Origin: Planctomycetota bacterium | Lineage (GTDB): Bacteria; Planctomycetota; Planctomycetia; Planctomycetales; Planctomycetaceae | DNA: 6,229 nucleotides | Direction of reading: 5' to 3' | Assembly (NCBI GenBank): GCA_023429275.1 | Contig: JAEYWB010000401.1 | Span: 1 to 6,229, forward strand | Part shown: positions 1 through 6,229 of the stretch, in pieces | Numbering within the stretch: the first letter of the stretch is position 1 | Layout of the letters: each line of letters begins with the position of its first letter | Program-made: the position numbers and the translations under genes | Notes under the pieces: generated by a model | Told to the model about the DNA's origin: nothing | The model's input: only the letters and a program-made list of their open reading frames with translations | Database searches by the model: none

Positions 1-1065
1 CTCGCGAGCGGCTTCCTCGGGCTGGCGGCAGGGGGCCGGGCCGACACGACGCTGATCCTCGTCGACCGCTCCCCCAGCATGCAGCAGGGGACCGGGGCGA
101 TGTCGAAGCTCGACTCCGGCAAGCGGCAGCTCGTGCAGTCGCTCAGTCTCCTCGGCTCTGGCCGCTGGGTCGTGATCGACAGCGCGAACAATCGTCCGAT
201 CGATATCGAGTCCCCCAAGGCCCTCGAGGCGCTCCCCGAGACCAGCGGAGTCAGCGCGTCCGCCGACCTTCCGACCCTGCTGCAGACCGCCTACGAATAT
301 ATCCAGGCGAACAAGCCGAGCCGGACCGAGATCTGGATCGCCTCCGATCTCCGTCAGAACGACTGGAACGCCGACAACGGCCGCTGGCAGACACTCAGGG
401 AATCGTTCCTCGAGCTCTCGCAGGGTGTCCGGTTTCACCTCCTGGCCTATCCCGACGTCGCTCCCGAGAATCGCTCGATCCGCGTGACCGGCGTGCGCCG
501 CATCGAGAACGCGGGAGGAGCCGAGCTCCTTCTGTCGCTCCGCATCGACCAGACCGCGACGACGGAAGGGGTGGTGACCATCCCGGTGCAGCTCGAGATC
601 GAAGGGGCCCGATCCGAGATCGGCGTCGAGCTCCGCGGGAACGAGGGTGAGCTCAAGGATCACTCCATCCCGATCGAGCGGGCCCAGGTCCGCGGGTGGG
701 GGAAGGTCTCCATCCCGGCGGATGCGAACGCGGCCGACAACGAGTTTTTCTTCGTCTTCGACCAGCCGACTCCGCGAAAGACGATCATTGTCGCGGACGA
801 CCCCGCGACCGTCCGGCCTCTCGTCCTGGCCGCTTCCATCAGTCCCGATCCGGCCACACGCTGCGAGGCGGAAGTCCTCACGACCGATCAACTCGCGGGA
901 GTCGAATGGGAAAACGTCGCGCTCCTCCTCTGGCAGGCCCCGCTGCCGACTGACGATCTCGCCAGGACCGTGCAGGGGTTCTGCAACCGCGGTGGCCAGG
1001 CGATCTTCCTCCCTCCCCCCGCGCCGACGGACGACGAGTTCGCCGGCCTCCGCTGGAAGGACTGA
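1..1065 (+). CDS. BatA-like VWA-domain protein, N-terminal fragment (5' partial, ends at the frameshift stop)
   Basis: The frame is open at the left edge, so the first in-window ATG (79) is internal: it lies inside the VWA metal-binding motif. The VWA domain covers roughly codons 17-125. A hydrophobic strand (TLILV) leads into D-R-S-P-S at 64-78, matching the MIDAS DxSxS signature. A second strand ends in IASDLRQND, whose Asp (346-348) fits the third MIDAS motif. The position usually held by the MIDAS Thr before D-L-P appears to be Ala (262-264). Codons about 155-255 are beta-rich and Ig-like. From codon 260 a Rossmann-like segment starts (KTIIVADD), resembling the degenerate GATase-like half of these proteins. 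In the family this is a membrane-anchored protein with the VWA domain outside the cytoplasm, functionally tied to MoxR ATPases. The frame ends at TGA 1063-1065 in mid-domain, so the fragment lacks its C-terminal half and membrane helix. Confidence 0.75.
   Translation, partial: LASGFLGLAAGGRADTTLILVDRSPSMQQGTGAMSKLDSGKRQLVQSLSLLGSGRWVVIDSANNRPIDIESPKALEALPETSGVSASADLPTLLQTAYEYIQANKPSRTEIWIASDLRQNDWNADNGRWQTLRESFLELSQGVRFHLLAYPDVAPENRSIRVTGVRRIENAGGAELLLSLRIDQTATTEGVVTIPVQLEIEGARSEIGVELRGNEGELKDHSIPIERAQVRGWGKVSIPADANAADNEFFFVFDQPTPRKTIIVADDPATVRPLVLAASISPDPATRCEAEVLTTDQLAGVEWENVALLLWQAPLPTDDLARTVQGFCNRGGQAIFLPPPAPTDDEFAGLRWKD
1065..1065 (+). other. Apparent single-base deletion (TGG to TGA) splitting the BatA-like gene
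   Basis: At 1060-1068 the sequence reads GACTGAAGG. With one more G it becomes GAC TGG AAG G, keeping the protein in frame as K-D-W-K-E. Absence of stops allows the frame switch only between 954 and 1065, and the residue pattern on both sides places it at the right end of that range. Confidence 0.75.
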
Positions 1066-1100
1066 AGGAACGGCCCGATGGCCTCCCGATCTCCACCTGG

Positions 1101-1784
1101 ATGGGAGACCAGGATCTCCTGGCTCACAGCCAGAGCGGAACAGCGCTCCCCGTCGGTCAGCTTGAGGTGACGCGGTTCTGCGAGGTGGAAGGGGAATCGA
1201 CCCCACTGGCGGCATTGCAGGACGGCTCGACGCTCCTCGCCCGATCGGTCGCCCAGAGAAACGCCGCGTTCTGTGCGACGACAACACAAGGCAAGGATTC
1301 GTCGCTCGCGCGGGACGGAGTCGTCCTCTATGTCATGATCCAGCGGGCGCTCGCCTCGGGAGCATCCGTCCTCGGCAACACGCGGCAGCTTGTTGCCGGA
1401 GAAGTCCCGGTCTCCTCGACCGGAGACTGGCAGAGGCTTGGAGGAGACTCCGACGCCCTCTCGACCGCTTACGCCGTCGAGGCGGGTGTTTATCAGTCGG
1501 GTGACAAGTTGCTGGCGGTCAACCGAAGCGAAGCGGAGGACCGCGTCGCCGTCGTCACCGACGCACGACTCGCGCCGCTCTTCCAGGGGCTCGACTTCGA
1601 CCGGGTCGATGACCGGGCGGGGAGTCGATCGAGCCTGATCGAAGAGATCTGGCGATTGTTCCTTGCGTGCATGATGGCCGCCCTGATCGTCGAAGCGGCG
1701 CTTTGCATCCCGCGGCTGCCGCAACCAGGCAGCGGGGCCCCTGCCCCCTCACTGGCCCCGGCAGGCGGGAGGGCCGCAGCATGA
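1101..1784 (+). CDS. BatA-like protein, C-terminal fragment downstream of the frameshift
   Basis: This 227-residue frame from ATG 1101 is the downstream part of the interrupted BatA-like gene rather than an independent gene. No Shine-Dalgarno sequence precedes 1101, and coding similarity extends upstream of it in the same frame (residues ERPDGLPISTW lie before or at the ATG). The segment completes the GATase-like region: GTALPVGQLEV, then a strand-rich stretch ending in AAFCATTT, then a helix with DGVVLYVMIQRAL and the sequence GNTRQLVAG. A transmembrane helix lies at about residues 184-204 (LFLACMMAALIVEAAL), followed by a short Pro/Ala/Gly-rich tail. The stop codon overlaps the next start by four bases (ATGA at 1781-1784), as expected for translationally coupled operon genes. 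If the frameshift is real, this part would be made only by weak internal initiation. Confidence 0.7.
   Translation: MGDQDLLAHSQSGTALPVGQLEVTRFCEVEGESTPLAALQDGSTLLARSVAQRNAAFCATTTQGKDSSLARDGVVLYVMIQRALASGASVLGNTRQLVAGEVPVSSTGDWQRLGGDSDALSTAYAVEAGVYQSGDKLLAVNRSEAEDRVAVVTDARLAPLFQGLDFDRVDDRAGSRSSLIEEIWRLFLACMMAALIVEAALCIPRLPQPGSGAPAPSLAPAGGRAAA
1767..1773 (+). promoter_or_regulatory. Shine-Dalgarno sequence for the VWA/GATase-like gene
   Basis: GGGAGGG lies seven bases before ATG 1781, inside the 3' end of the upstream gene. It fixes the start at 1781. An in-frame ATG at 1667 has no such signal and would overlap the upstream gene by more than 100 bases. Confidence 0.7.
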
Positions 1785-3979
1785 ACACGTCCCAGAAACT
1801 CACGTTCCTCGGCACCCCCGGCTCCATCGCGGTTTCGCTCGTCGTCGTCGCGGTGACGGCCGGCCTCTGCTGGTACGCCTGGCGGCGCAGCGGCTACCAC
1901 CGCGGCCACGGTCTGCTCGAACTGCTGCGGTTCGTCATCGTCTGCCTGATCGCCATCCTGTTCAACCAGCCGGAGTGGGTCGAGGAGTTCCGGCCGGAAG
2001 AGAGACCTTCGATCGCCGTCCTGTGGGACGAGTCGAAGAGCATGGAGACACGGGACGTCGTCTCCGGCCGCTCGACCGGCAGCCCTCCCCTCTCCCGGGC
2101 CGAGGCGATCGCGCCTCTGACCCAGGCCGCGACCTGGAGCGAGCTTGACGAGAAGCTGCAGGTTGTCATTCAACCCTTTTCGACAGCGAAGGCCGGCAGT
2201 GGCTCGGACCTCTATCAGCCTCTCGCGGACGCTGCCGAAGGGGTGAAGAACCTGCTCGGCGTCGTCCTCATCTCCGACGGGGACTGGAATGAAGGCCCCC
2301 CGCCCGTCCAGGCGGCTTCGAAGCTGCGGATGAAGGGAATTCCGGTCTTCACCGTTCCGACCGGCAGCCCGCAGCGGCTGCCCGATGTCGAACTGCTCGC
2401 TTTCGACCTGCCGACGTTCGGAATCGCCGGCAAGGCGGTCCGTATCCCGTTCACGATCGAGAGCGCCCTCCCACGGGAATATGTCACGACGGTGACCCTC
2501 CGGGGGTCGGACGGTGAAGTTGTGACGAAGGACATCCGCGTTGCCGCGATGGGGCGGACGACCGACTCGATCGTCTGGAAGCCGCAGTCGACCGGCGACT
2601 TTACCGCCACTCTCGAGATCCCCCGTCATCCGGATGAGACGATCCCCGACAACAACTCGCTCTCCGCGCCGATCGCCATCCGGCAGGAGAAACTCAAGGT
2701 CCTCGTCGTCGAGTCCTACCCGCGGTGGGAGTACCGCTATCTGAGGAATGCCCTGTCGCGCGACCCCGGCGTCGAAGTCTCGTGCCTCCTGTTCCATCCG
2801 GGCCTCGGCAAGGTTGGCGGCGGGAATAAAGACTACCTCAAGCAGTTCCCTGCCGGCATTGAAGAGCTGTCGAAGTACGATGTCGTTTTCCTCGGGGATG
2901 TCGGCCTTGAGGATGGCCAGCTGACCGAAGAGCAATGCCGCCTGCTCCGCGGACTCGTCGAGCAGCAGGCGAGCGGACTCGTCTTCATGCCGGGACTCTA
3001 CGGCCGCGAGGCGAGCCTTGAGGAGAGTCCTCTGGCCGATCTGATCCCGGTCGTTCAGGACCCCGGACAGCCCGGGGGCTGGGGATCGCGAACGGCGGGA
3101 CACTTCGAGCTGACGGAACTCGGACGCCGGAGCCTCCTGACCAAGCTCGCGGACTCCCAGGACGACAACGCTCTCGTGTGGGAAGACCTTCCGGGATTCC
3201 AGTGGCATGCACCGGTCATCCGGGCCAAGGCGGGGGCCGAGGTCCTCGCGGTTCATCGGGATGCCTCGAACGAGCACGGCCGCCTGCCGCTCCTGGTGAC
3301 CCGCACGTTCGGCGCGGGAAAGATCCTATTCATGGGGACCGACGGCGCCTGGCGTTGGCGCAAGGGGGTCGAGGACAAGTACCACTACCGCTTCTGGGGG
3401 CAGGTCGTCCGCTGGATGGCCTACCAGCGGAACATGGCGAAGGGGGAGACGATGCGGCTCTTTTACTCGCCGGACCAGCCGCAGCTCAGGCAGACTATCG
3501 CCCTCAACGCTCACGTGATGGAGAAGAGCGGCGAGCCCCTCAGCAAGGGGGATGTCACTGCCCGGATCGTTGCCCCCTCGGGGAAGTCCGAAACCGTGAA
3601 ACTTCTGTCGGCCGGCGAGGAGTGGGGCGTCTTCCAGGGGCAGTACGTTCCGGAAGAGGCCGGCCAGCACGACGTGACGCTTGCTTGCAAACAGACCGGG
3701 ACCAGCCTCCAGGCGACGTTCTTCGTCCAGGGGGCCAGCCGGGAGCTCGTCGGGAAGCCGGCCCGGCCGGAAGTTCTGGAGGAAATTGCCCGGGTGACCC
3801 GCGGGCAGTCGGTCGAGGCGTCGAAAATCAGCGAAATCGTGCGAATGCTGGCGGAATTGCCTCTCCCTCCCCCCTCCGTCCGGCGTCTTCAGATCTGGAG
3901 TCATCCGCTCGTCTGCGGACTCGTTGTGGTGTTACTGGCTGCCTTCTGGATCGGACGGAAGGTCGTGGGTTTAATATGA
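1781..3979 (+). CDS. VWA domain / glutamine amidotransferase-like membrane protein
   Basis: The protein has 732 residues and appears intact. Two transmembrane helices lie at about 15-34 and 45-62, then a VWA domain begins with SIAVLWDESKSM. D83, S85 and S87 form the MIDAS DxSxS motif, S142-D143-L144 fits the second motif, and I164-S165-D166-G167 fits the third. A beta-sandwich-like segment follows (about 185-300). A class I GATase-like alpha/beta domain starts at V307 with VLVVESYPRWEYRYLRNAL, a hallmark of this planctomycete family, and runs to F-M-G-T-D near 517-521 and W524/W526. The usual GATase nucleophile elbow has no Cys (the matching strand reads GLVFMPGLYG), so amidotransferase activity is unlikely. 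An Ig-like segment spans about 565-650. A final helix at about 709-725 (CGLVVVLLAAFWI) anchors the C terminus. The start at 1781 is chosen for its Shine-Dalgarno sequence and ATGA overlap with the BatA-like gene. It probably acts at the membrane with its neighbours, as a VWA partner of a MoxR-type ATPase. The exact role is unknown. Confidence 0.85.
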   Translation: MNTSQKLTFLGTPGSIAVSLVVVAVTAGLCWYAWRRSGYHRGHGLLELLRFVIVCLIAILFNQPEWVEEFRPEERPSIAVLWDESKSMETRDVVSGRSTGSPPLSRAEAIAPLTQAATWSELDEKLQVVIQPFSTAKAGSGSDLYQPLADAAEGVKNLLGVVLISDGDWNEGPPPVQAASKLRMKGIPVFTVPTGSPQRLPDVELLAFDLPTFGIAGKAVRIPFTIESALPREYVTTVTLRGSDGEVVTKDIRVAAMGRTTDSIVWKPQSTGDFTATLEIPRHPDETIPDNNSLSAPIAIRQEKLKVLVVESYPRWEYRYLRNALSRDPGVEVSCLLFHPGLGKVGGGNKDYLKQFPAGIEELSKYDVVFLGDVGLEDGQLTEEQCRLLRGLVEQQASGLVFMPGLYGREASLEESPLADLIPVVQDPGQPGGWGSRTAGHFELTELGRRSLLTKLADSQDDNALVWEDLPGFQWHAPVIRAKAGAEVLAVHRDASNEHGRLPLLVTRTFGAGKILFMGTDGAWRWRKGVEDKYHYRFWGQVVRWMAYQRNMAKGETMRLFYSPDQPQLRQTIALNAHVMEKSGEPLSKGDVTARIVAPSGKSETVKLLSAGEEWGVFQGQYVPEEAGQHDVTLACKQTGTSLQATFFVQGASRELVGKPARPEVLEEIARVTRGQSVEASKISEIVRMLAELPLPPPSVRRLQIWSHPLVCGLVVVLLAAFWIGRKVVGLI

Positions 3980-4016
3980 AATACAGGATTCCAGTTGCGG
4001 CGTTCGGGATCGGGGC

Positions 4017-4025
4017 TGGTAAGAT
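4017..4025 (+). promoter_or_regulatory. Possible extended -10 promoter element
   Basis: TGGTAAGAT matches the extended -10 form TGn followed by a hexamer, TAAGAT, that agrees with TATAAT at four of six positions. TTGCGG at 3995-4000 is a poor -35 candidate with a 19-base spacer. It could give the third gene its own transcript, starting near the hairpin. The call is weak, since such matches arise by chance. Confidence 0.2.
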
Positions 4026-4044
4026 GCCGGCCGGTCCCGGCGTC
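4023..4044 (+). terminator. Intergenic hairpin without a T-tract (possible attenuator or RNA-stability element)
   Basis: GATGCCGG (4023-4030) pairs with CCGGCGTC (4037-4044) across a six-base loop CCGGTC. This gives eight pairs including one G-T pair. No run of T follows, so it is not a classical intrinsic terminator. It could act as an RNA processing or stability element between the second and third cistrons, or be incidental in GC-rich DNA. Confidence 0.3.
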
Positions 4045-4104
4045 CCGCTCAACCTGCCGACCGTATCTTCACTGGTCCATGGCGTTCGTCCGTCCCCGTG
4101 AGTC

Positions 4105-4110
4105 AAAGGA
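4105..4110 (+). promoter_or_regulatory. Shine-Dalgarno sequence for the third gene
   Basis: AAAGGA lies eight bases before ATG 4119. It supports that start over the in-frame GTG codons at 4098 and 4113, which have no matching signal at a proper distance. Confidence 0.55.
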
Positions 4111-4118
4111 TTGTGGCC

Positions 4119-6229
4119 ATGCAGATCGCCCCCTCTGCCGCTTCGAATGGTGCCCACCAGCTGGAGATTCCGCAGTCCCTCCTGGCGAAACTGCTCGCCT
4201 TCAGGAAGCGGGTCTGGACGATCAAGCTCATTGAAGCGGTGGCCGGCGCGGCCATCGGCGTGCTCGCCGCGTTCCTCGTGACTTACTGTCTCGACCGGGT
4301 CTTCGACACTCCGCGCGGAGTGCGGATGGCGCTCTTCGCCGGAACGATCCTCGCGTTCGCCCTCATTCCCTTTGCCCTGCACCGCTGGGTCTGGAGTCAG
4401 CGGAAGCTCGAACAGCTTGCCCGGCTTCTGACTCGAAAGCATCCGAGCGTCGGCGACCAGCTCCTCGGGATCATCGAGCTCGCTCACAGCGAGACGGAAC
4501 AGGCCCGGTCGCTGGCCCTCGTTCAGGCGGCCATTCACCAGGTCTCCGAGACGGCTGAGAAGCGTGATTTCTCGGATGCCGTTCCGAATCCGAAACACCG
4601 CCAGCGGGCGGGCCTCGCGATCGCAGCCCTCGCGGCCGGCATCGCACTGCTGGCCTTCACCCCCGCCGCCGCGCGGAATGCCTGGGCGCGACTGCTGACC
4701 CCGTGGAAGGCGATTCCCCGCTATACCTTCGCGGCTCTGGATGCTCCCCCGTCGAAGATGGTCGTTGCGCACGGTGAGCCGTTCACGATGCGGCTCAAAC
4801 TCGCGGAGTCGTCGGAGTGGCGACCCGAGAGTGGCGAGATCCTGCTTGACGGTCTTCCGATCCAGGCGGCTCTCAAGGATGGCGAGTACGCCTTCGAAGT
4901 GCCGGGACAGCTTGCGACGGCAAACGTTGCCGTCCGGATCGGCGACTACCGCGGCGAGATGCAGGTCGAGCCGATGCTCCGCCCGGAACTGAGCGGCCTG
5001 GCGGCGACCGCCATCCTGCCGAAGTACCTCGAGCGGACCGCTCCCGTCCAGCGCGAAATCCGCGGCGGCGCGATGACGATGGTCAAGGGCAGCCAGGCGG
5101 TGTTCAAGGCAACCGCCTCTCGCGAACTCGCGACGGCCAGCGTCAACGCCGAACCGCGCGTGCCTGAAGGCAAGTCATTCACCAGCAGCGAGCTTCCCGT
5201 TGCCGACCCGAAAGAAATCCAGCTCGAGTGGCGTGACCACTTCGGCCTGAGCGGCAAAGAGCCGTTCAAGCTGAATGTGACCGGGACGGAAGACGAAGCC
5301 CCCAGCGTCATCTGCGAGAACCTGCCGCGTCAGAAGGTGCTGCTCGACTCGGAGGTGCTCACCTTCCAGATTCGCGGCCGGGACGACTTCGGCGTGAAGC
5401 GAGTCGGCATCCAGTGGGAAGGAATCGACCCGACGATGGCGAAGCCTGCCAGGGGGGAGAAGCTCGTCGGAGCGGGCGGACCCGAAGCGGAGCTCATGGA
5501 GCTGACGGCGACCTTTTCGGCCACGGCGCTTGGCATCGAGCCGCAGCCGGTCCGCGTCCGGATCTTCGTTGAGGACTACCTGCCGGGCCGCGAGCGGGTT
5601 TACTCGCCCCCGAGCGTCTTCGACATCATGAACGCCGAGCAGCATGCGATCTGGGTGACGGCCCAGCTCAGCCGGTGGCATCGCCAGTCGCTCGAAGTTC
5701 GCGACCGCGAAATGCAGCTGCATGAAACGAACAAGGCGATCCGGGATATGGCGGCTGAAGAGCTCGACCTGCCGGAGAACCGGAAGCGGATCGAAGGCCA
5801 GGCCGCGGCTGAGCGGGCCAATGGCCGGCGGCTCAATGCCCTGGTCGGCTCGGGCGGTGAGCTGATCCAGCAGGCAATGCGGAATCCCGAGATCGGTGTC
5901 GGTCACCTCGAGAAGTGGGCCGAGATGCTCCAGGTGATGAAGGACATTTCGGCCAACCGCATGCCCTCGGTGGCGGACCTTCTCAAGGAAGCCGCCAACT
6001 CGCCGCAGCTCGCGCAGAACACTCCGAGCAACAAGGCCCCGATGGCGGGCCAGATCCGGACCGGCTCGCAGGGTGGAGACCCGAAGAAGGGGAGCGATGA
6101 GAAGAAGCCGGACACGAAGGTTCCGTCGATCGTCGATATCGAATCGTCACACAACCAGCCGAAGCCGAAAGAGCCCGAAGAGCCGAAGGAATCGAAGCCT
6201 TCGTCTCCGAAGCTCGGCCTGCCGCAGAC
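4119..6229 (+). CDS. Large membrane-anchored protein, DUF4175-like layout (3' partial)
   Basis: The frame is open for 703 codons and leaves the window without a stop. The N-terminal region has two transmembrane helices (about 36-58 and 68-90), a basic amphipathic cytoplasmic segment (about 93-160, including KLEQLARLLTRKHPSVGDQ), and a third helix at about 165-185 (GLAIAALAAGIALLAF). After it comes an arginine/tryptophan-rich juxtamembrane stretch ending in PWKAIPRYTF, then a long beta-rich, probably extracytoplasmic region. Notable pieces there are VVAHGEPFTMRL, ILPKYLERTAPV, REIRGGAMTMVKGS and RDDFGVKRVGIQWEG, repeated Ig-like strands as in DUF4175-type proteins. From about residue 505 it becomes helical with coiled-coil character and many charged residues. 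From about 628 it is a Lys/Pro/Glu/Ser-rich low-complexity linker. It follows the VWA/GATase-like gene and has its own Shine-Dalgarno sequence. Family members are uncharacterised; an envelope scaffold or a partner of the VWA proteins is inferred. The DUF4175 assignment is from memory of the layout and is tentative. Confidence 0.8.
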   Translation, partial: MQIAPSAASNGAHQLEIPQSLLAKLLAFRKRVWTIKLIEAVAGAAIGVLAAFLVTYCLDRVFDTPRGVRMALFAGTILAFALIPFALHRWVWSQRKLEQLARLLTRKHPSVGDQLLGIIELAHSETEQARSLALVQAAIHQVSETAEKRDFSDAVPNPKHRQRAGLAIAALAAGIALLAFTPAAARNAWARLLTPWKAIPRYTFAALDAPPSKMVVAHGEPFTMRLKLAESSEWRPESGEILLDGLPIQAALKDGEYAFEVPGQLATANVAVRIGDYRGEMQVEPMLRPELSGLAATAILPKYLERTAPVQREIRGGAMTMVKGSQAVFKATASRELATASVNAEPRVPEGKSFTSSELPVADPKEIQLEWRDHFGLSGKEPFKLNVTGTEDEAPSVICENLPRQKVLLDSEVLTFQIRGRDDFGVKRVGIQWEGIDPTMAKPARGEKLVGAGGPEAELMELTATFSATALGIEPQPVRVRIFVEDYLPGRERVYSPPSVFDIMNAEQHAIWVTAQLSRWHRQSLEVRDREMQLHETNKAIRDMAAEELDLPENRKRIEGQAAAERANGRRLNALVGSGGELIQQAMRNPEIGVGHLEKWAEMLQVMKDISANRMPSVADLLKEAANSPQLAQNTPSNKAPMAGQIRTGSQGGDPKKGSDEKKPDTKVPSIVDIESSHNQPKPKEPEEPKESKPSSPKLGLPQ
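6072..6229 (+). repeat. Lys/Pro/Glu-rich low-complexity coding segment
   Basis: Near-tandem AAG, CCG, GAA/GAG and TCG codons encode a charged, proline-rich linker with short runs such as KPKEPEEPKESKP. It lies inside the third gene and continues to the window edge. It looks like a disordered linker before a further domain outside the window. Confidence 0.55.

Larger units (their letters stand above)
1..1784 (+). pseudogene. BatA-like VWA membrane protein gene, 5'-partial and interrupted by a one-base frameshift
   Basis: Two adjacent open frames read as one protein. Frame 1 is open from the left edge and stops at TGA 1063-1065. Frame 3 is open from 954 to the TGA at 1782-1784. Adding one G after position 1064 turns CTGGAAGGACTGAAGG into a continuous reading with residues RWKDWKERPDG, joining the halves without a gap. 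The joined product has a VWA domain, a beta-rich middle, a GATase-like alpha/beta region and one C-terminal transmembrane helix. That is the usual order of planctomycete BatA-like proteins, whose N-terminal pair of membrane helices would lie upstream of the window. There is no slippery heptamer at the junction, so programmed frameshifting is unlikely. The lesion may be a true recent mutation or a sequencing/assembly error in a short G run. The surrounding codons look undecayed, which favours an error or a very recent event. Confidence 0.8.
3980..4118 (+). other. Intergenic region with hairpin and possible promoter
   Basis: This 139-base gap is the only break in an otherwise overlapping gene run. 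It holds a GC-rich hairpin (4023-4044), a weak extended -10 candidate (4017-4025) and the Shine-Dalgarno sequence of the following gene (4105-4110). A 41-codon frame, ATG 3976 to TGA 4101, overlaps the upstream stop by four bases. It has no Shine-Dalgarno sequence at a useful distance and is not called as a gene. Confidence 0.6.

Noticed and set aside
1040..1070. Programmed -1 frameshifting as the cause of the split BatA-like gene.
   Set aside because: No X-XXY-YYZ slippery heptamer precedes the TGA, and a simple one-G deletion in a Trp codon explains the data fully.
1667..1780. Upstream in-frame ATG for the VWA/GATase-like gene (38 extra residues).
   Set aside because: It has no Shine-Dalgarno sequence and overlaps the BatA-like gene by over 100 bases. 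The extension lacks the expected hydrophobic start, whereas 1781 has GGGAGGG at proper spacing and the ATGA overlap.
1493..3277. Long open frame of 594 codons on the minus strand.
   Set aside because: It lies antisense to two genes with clear family motifs. Its translation is rich in Arg, Asp and Gly with no recognisable domain, as is usual for shadow frames in GC-rich DNA.
3178..4101. Plus-strand frame of 307 codons overlapping the end of the VWA/GATase-like gene.
   Set aside because: Most of it is a shadow of the real gene in another frame. Only its last 41 codons fall in the gap, and these are treated separately.
3828..4772. Minus-strand frame of 314 codons spanning the intergenic gap.
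   Set aside because: It overlaps the 3' end of the VWA/GATase-like gene and the start of the third gene, has no recognisable domain, and looks like a GC-rich shadow frame.

Overview
The window is GC-rich and fully coding on the + strand apart from one gap of about 140 bp. The best guess for its origin is a planctomycete (Planctomycetota). The reasons are high G/C at third codon positions and a gene order typical of that phylum's 'Bat/VWA' loci: a BatA-like membrane protein, then a large VWA plus glutamine-amidotransferase-like membrane protein, then a very large membrane-anchored protein with a DUF4175-like layout. This assignment rests on remembered family features, not on a search.

Layout. 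(1) Positions 1-1784 hold a BatA-like gene whose 5' end lies outside the window. It is split by an apparent one-base deletion: frame 1 ends at a TGA at 1063-1065, and the same protein continues in frame 3 to 1784. Adding one G restores a Trp codon and one continuous reading. (2) Positions 1781-3979 hold an intact 732-residue VWA/GATase-like membrane protein. It starts inside the previous stop codon (ATGA overlap) and has a good Shine-Dalgarno sequence. (3) Positions 3980-4118 are the only intergenic stretch. They contain an 8-bp hairpin, a weak extended -10 promoter candidate and a Shine-Dalgarno sequence. (4) Positions 4119-6229 hold the first 703 codons of a third gene that runs off the right edge. 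It has three N-terminal transmembrane helices, extracytoplasmic beta-rich repeats, a helical/coiled-coil region and a Lys/Pro/Glu-rich linker.

How the genes fit together. The first two proteins each combine a von Willebrand factor A fold (metal-dependent protein binding) with a GATase-like fold and membrane anchors. The third is a membrane-anchored protein whose bulk is probably extracytoplasmic. In planctomycete genomes such genes usually follow a MoxR AAA+ ATPase and a DUF58 protein, which suggests a MoxR-VWA chaperone-like or envelope-maintenance assembly. Neither partner is visible here and the biochemical role is unknown. No RNA genes, mobile elements, CRISPR arrays or integration sites were seen.
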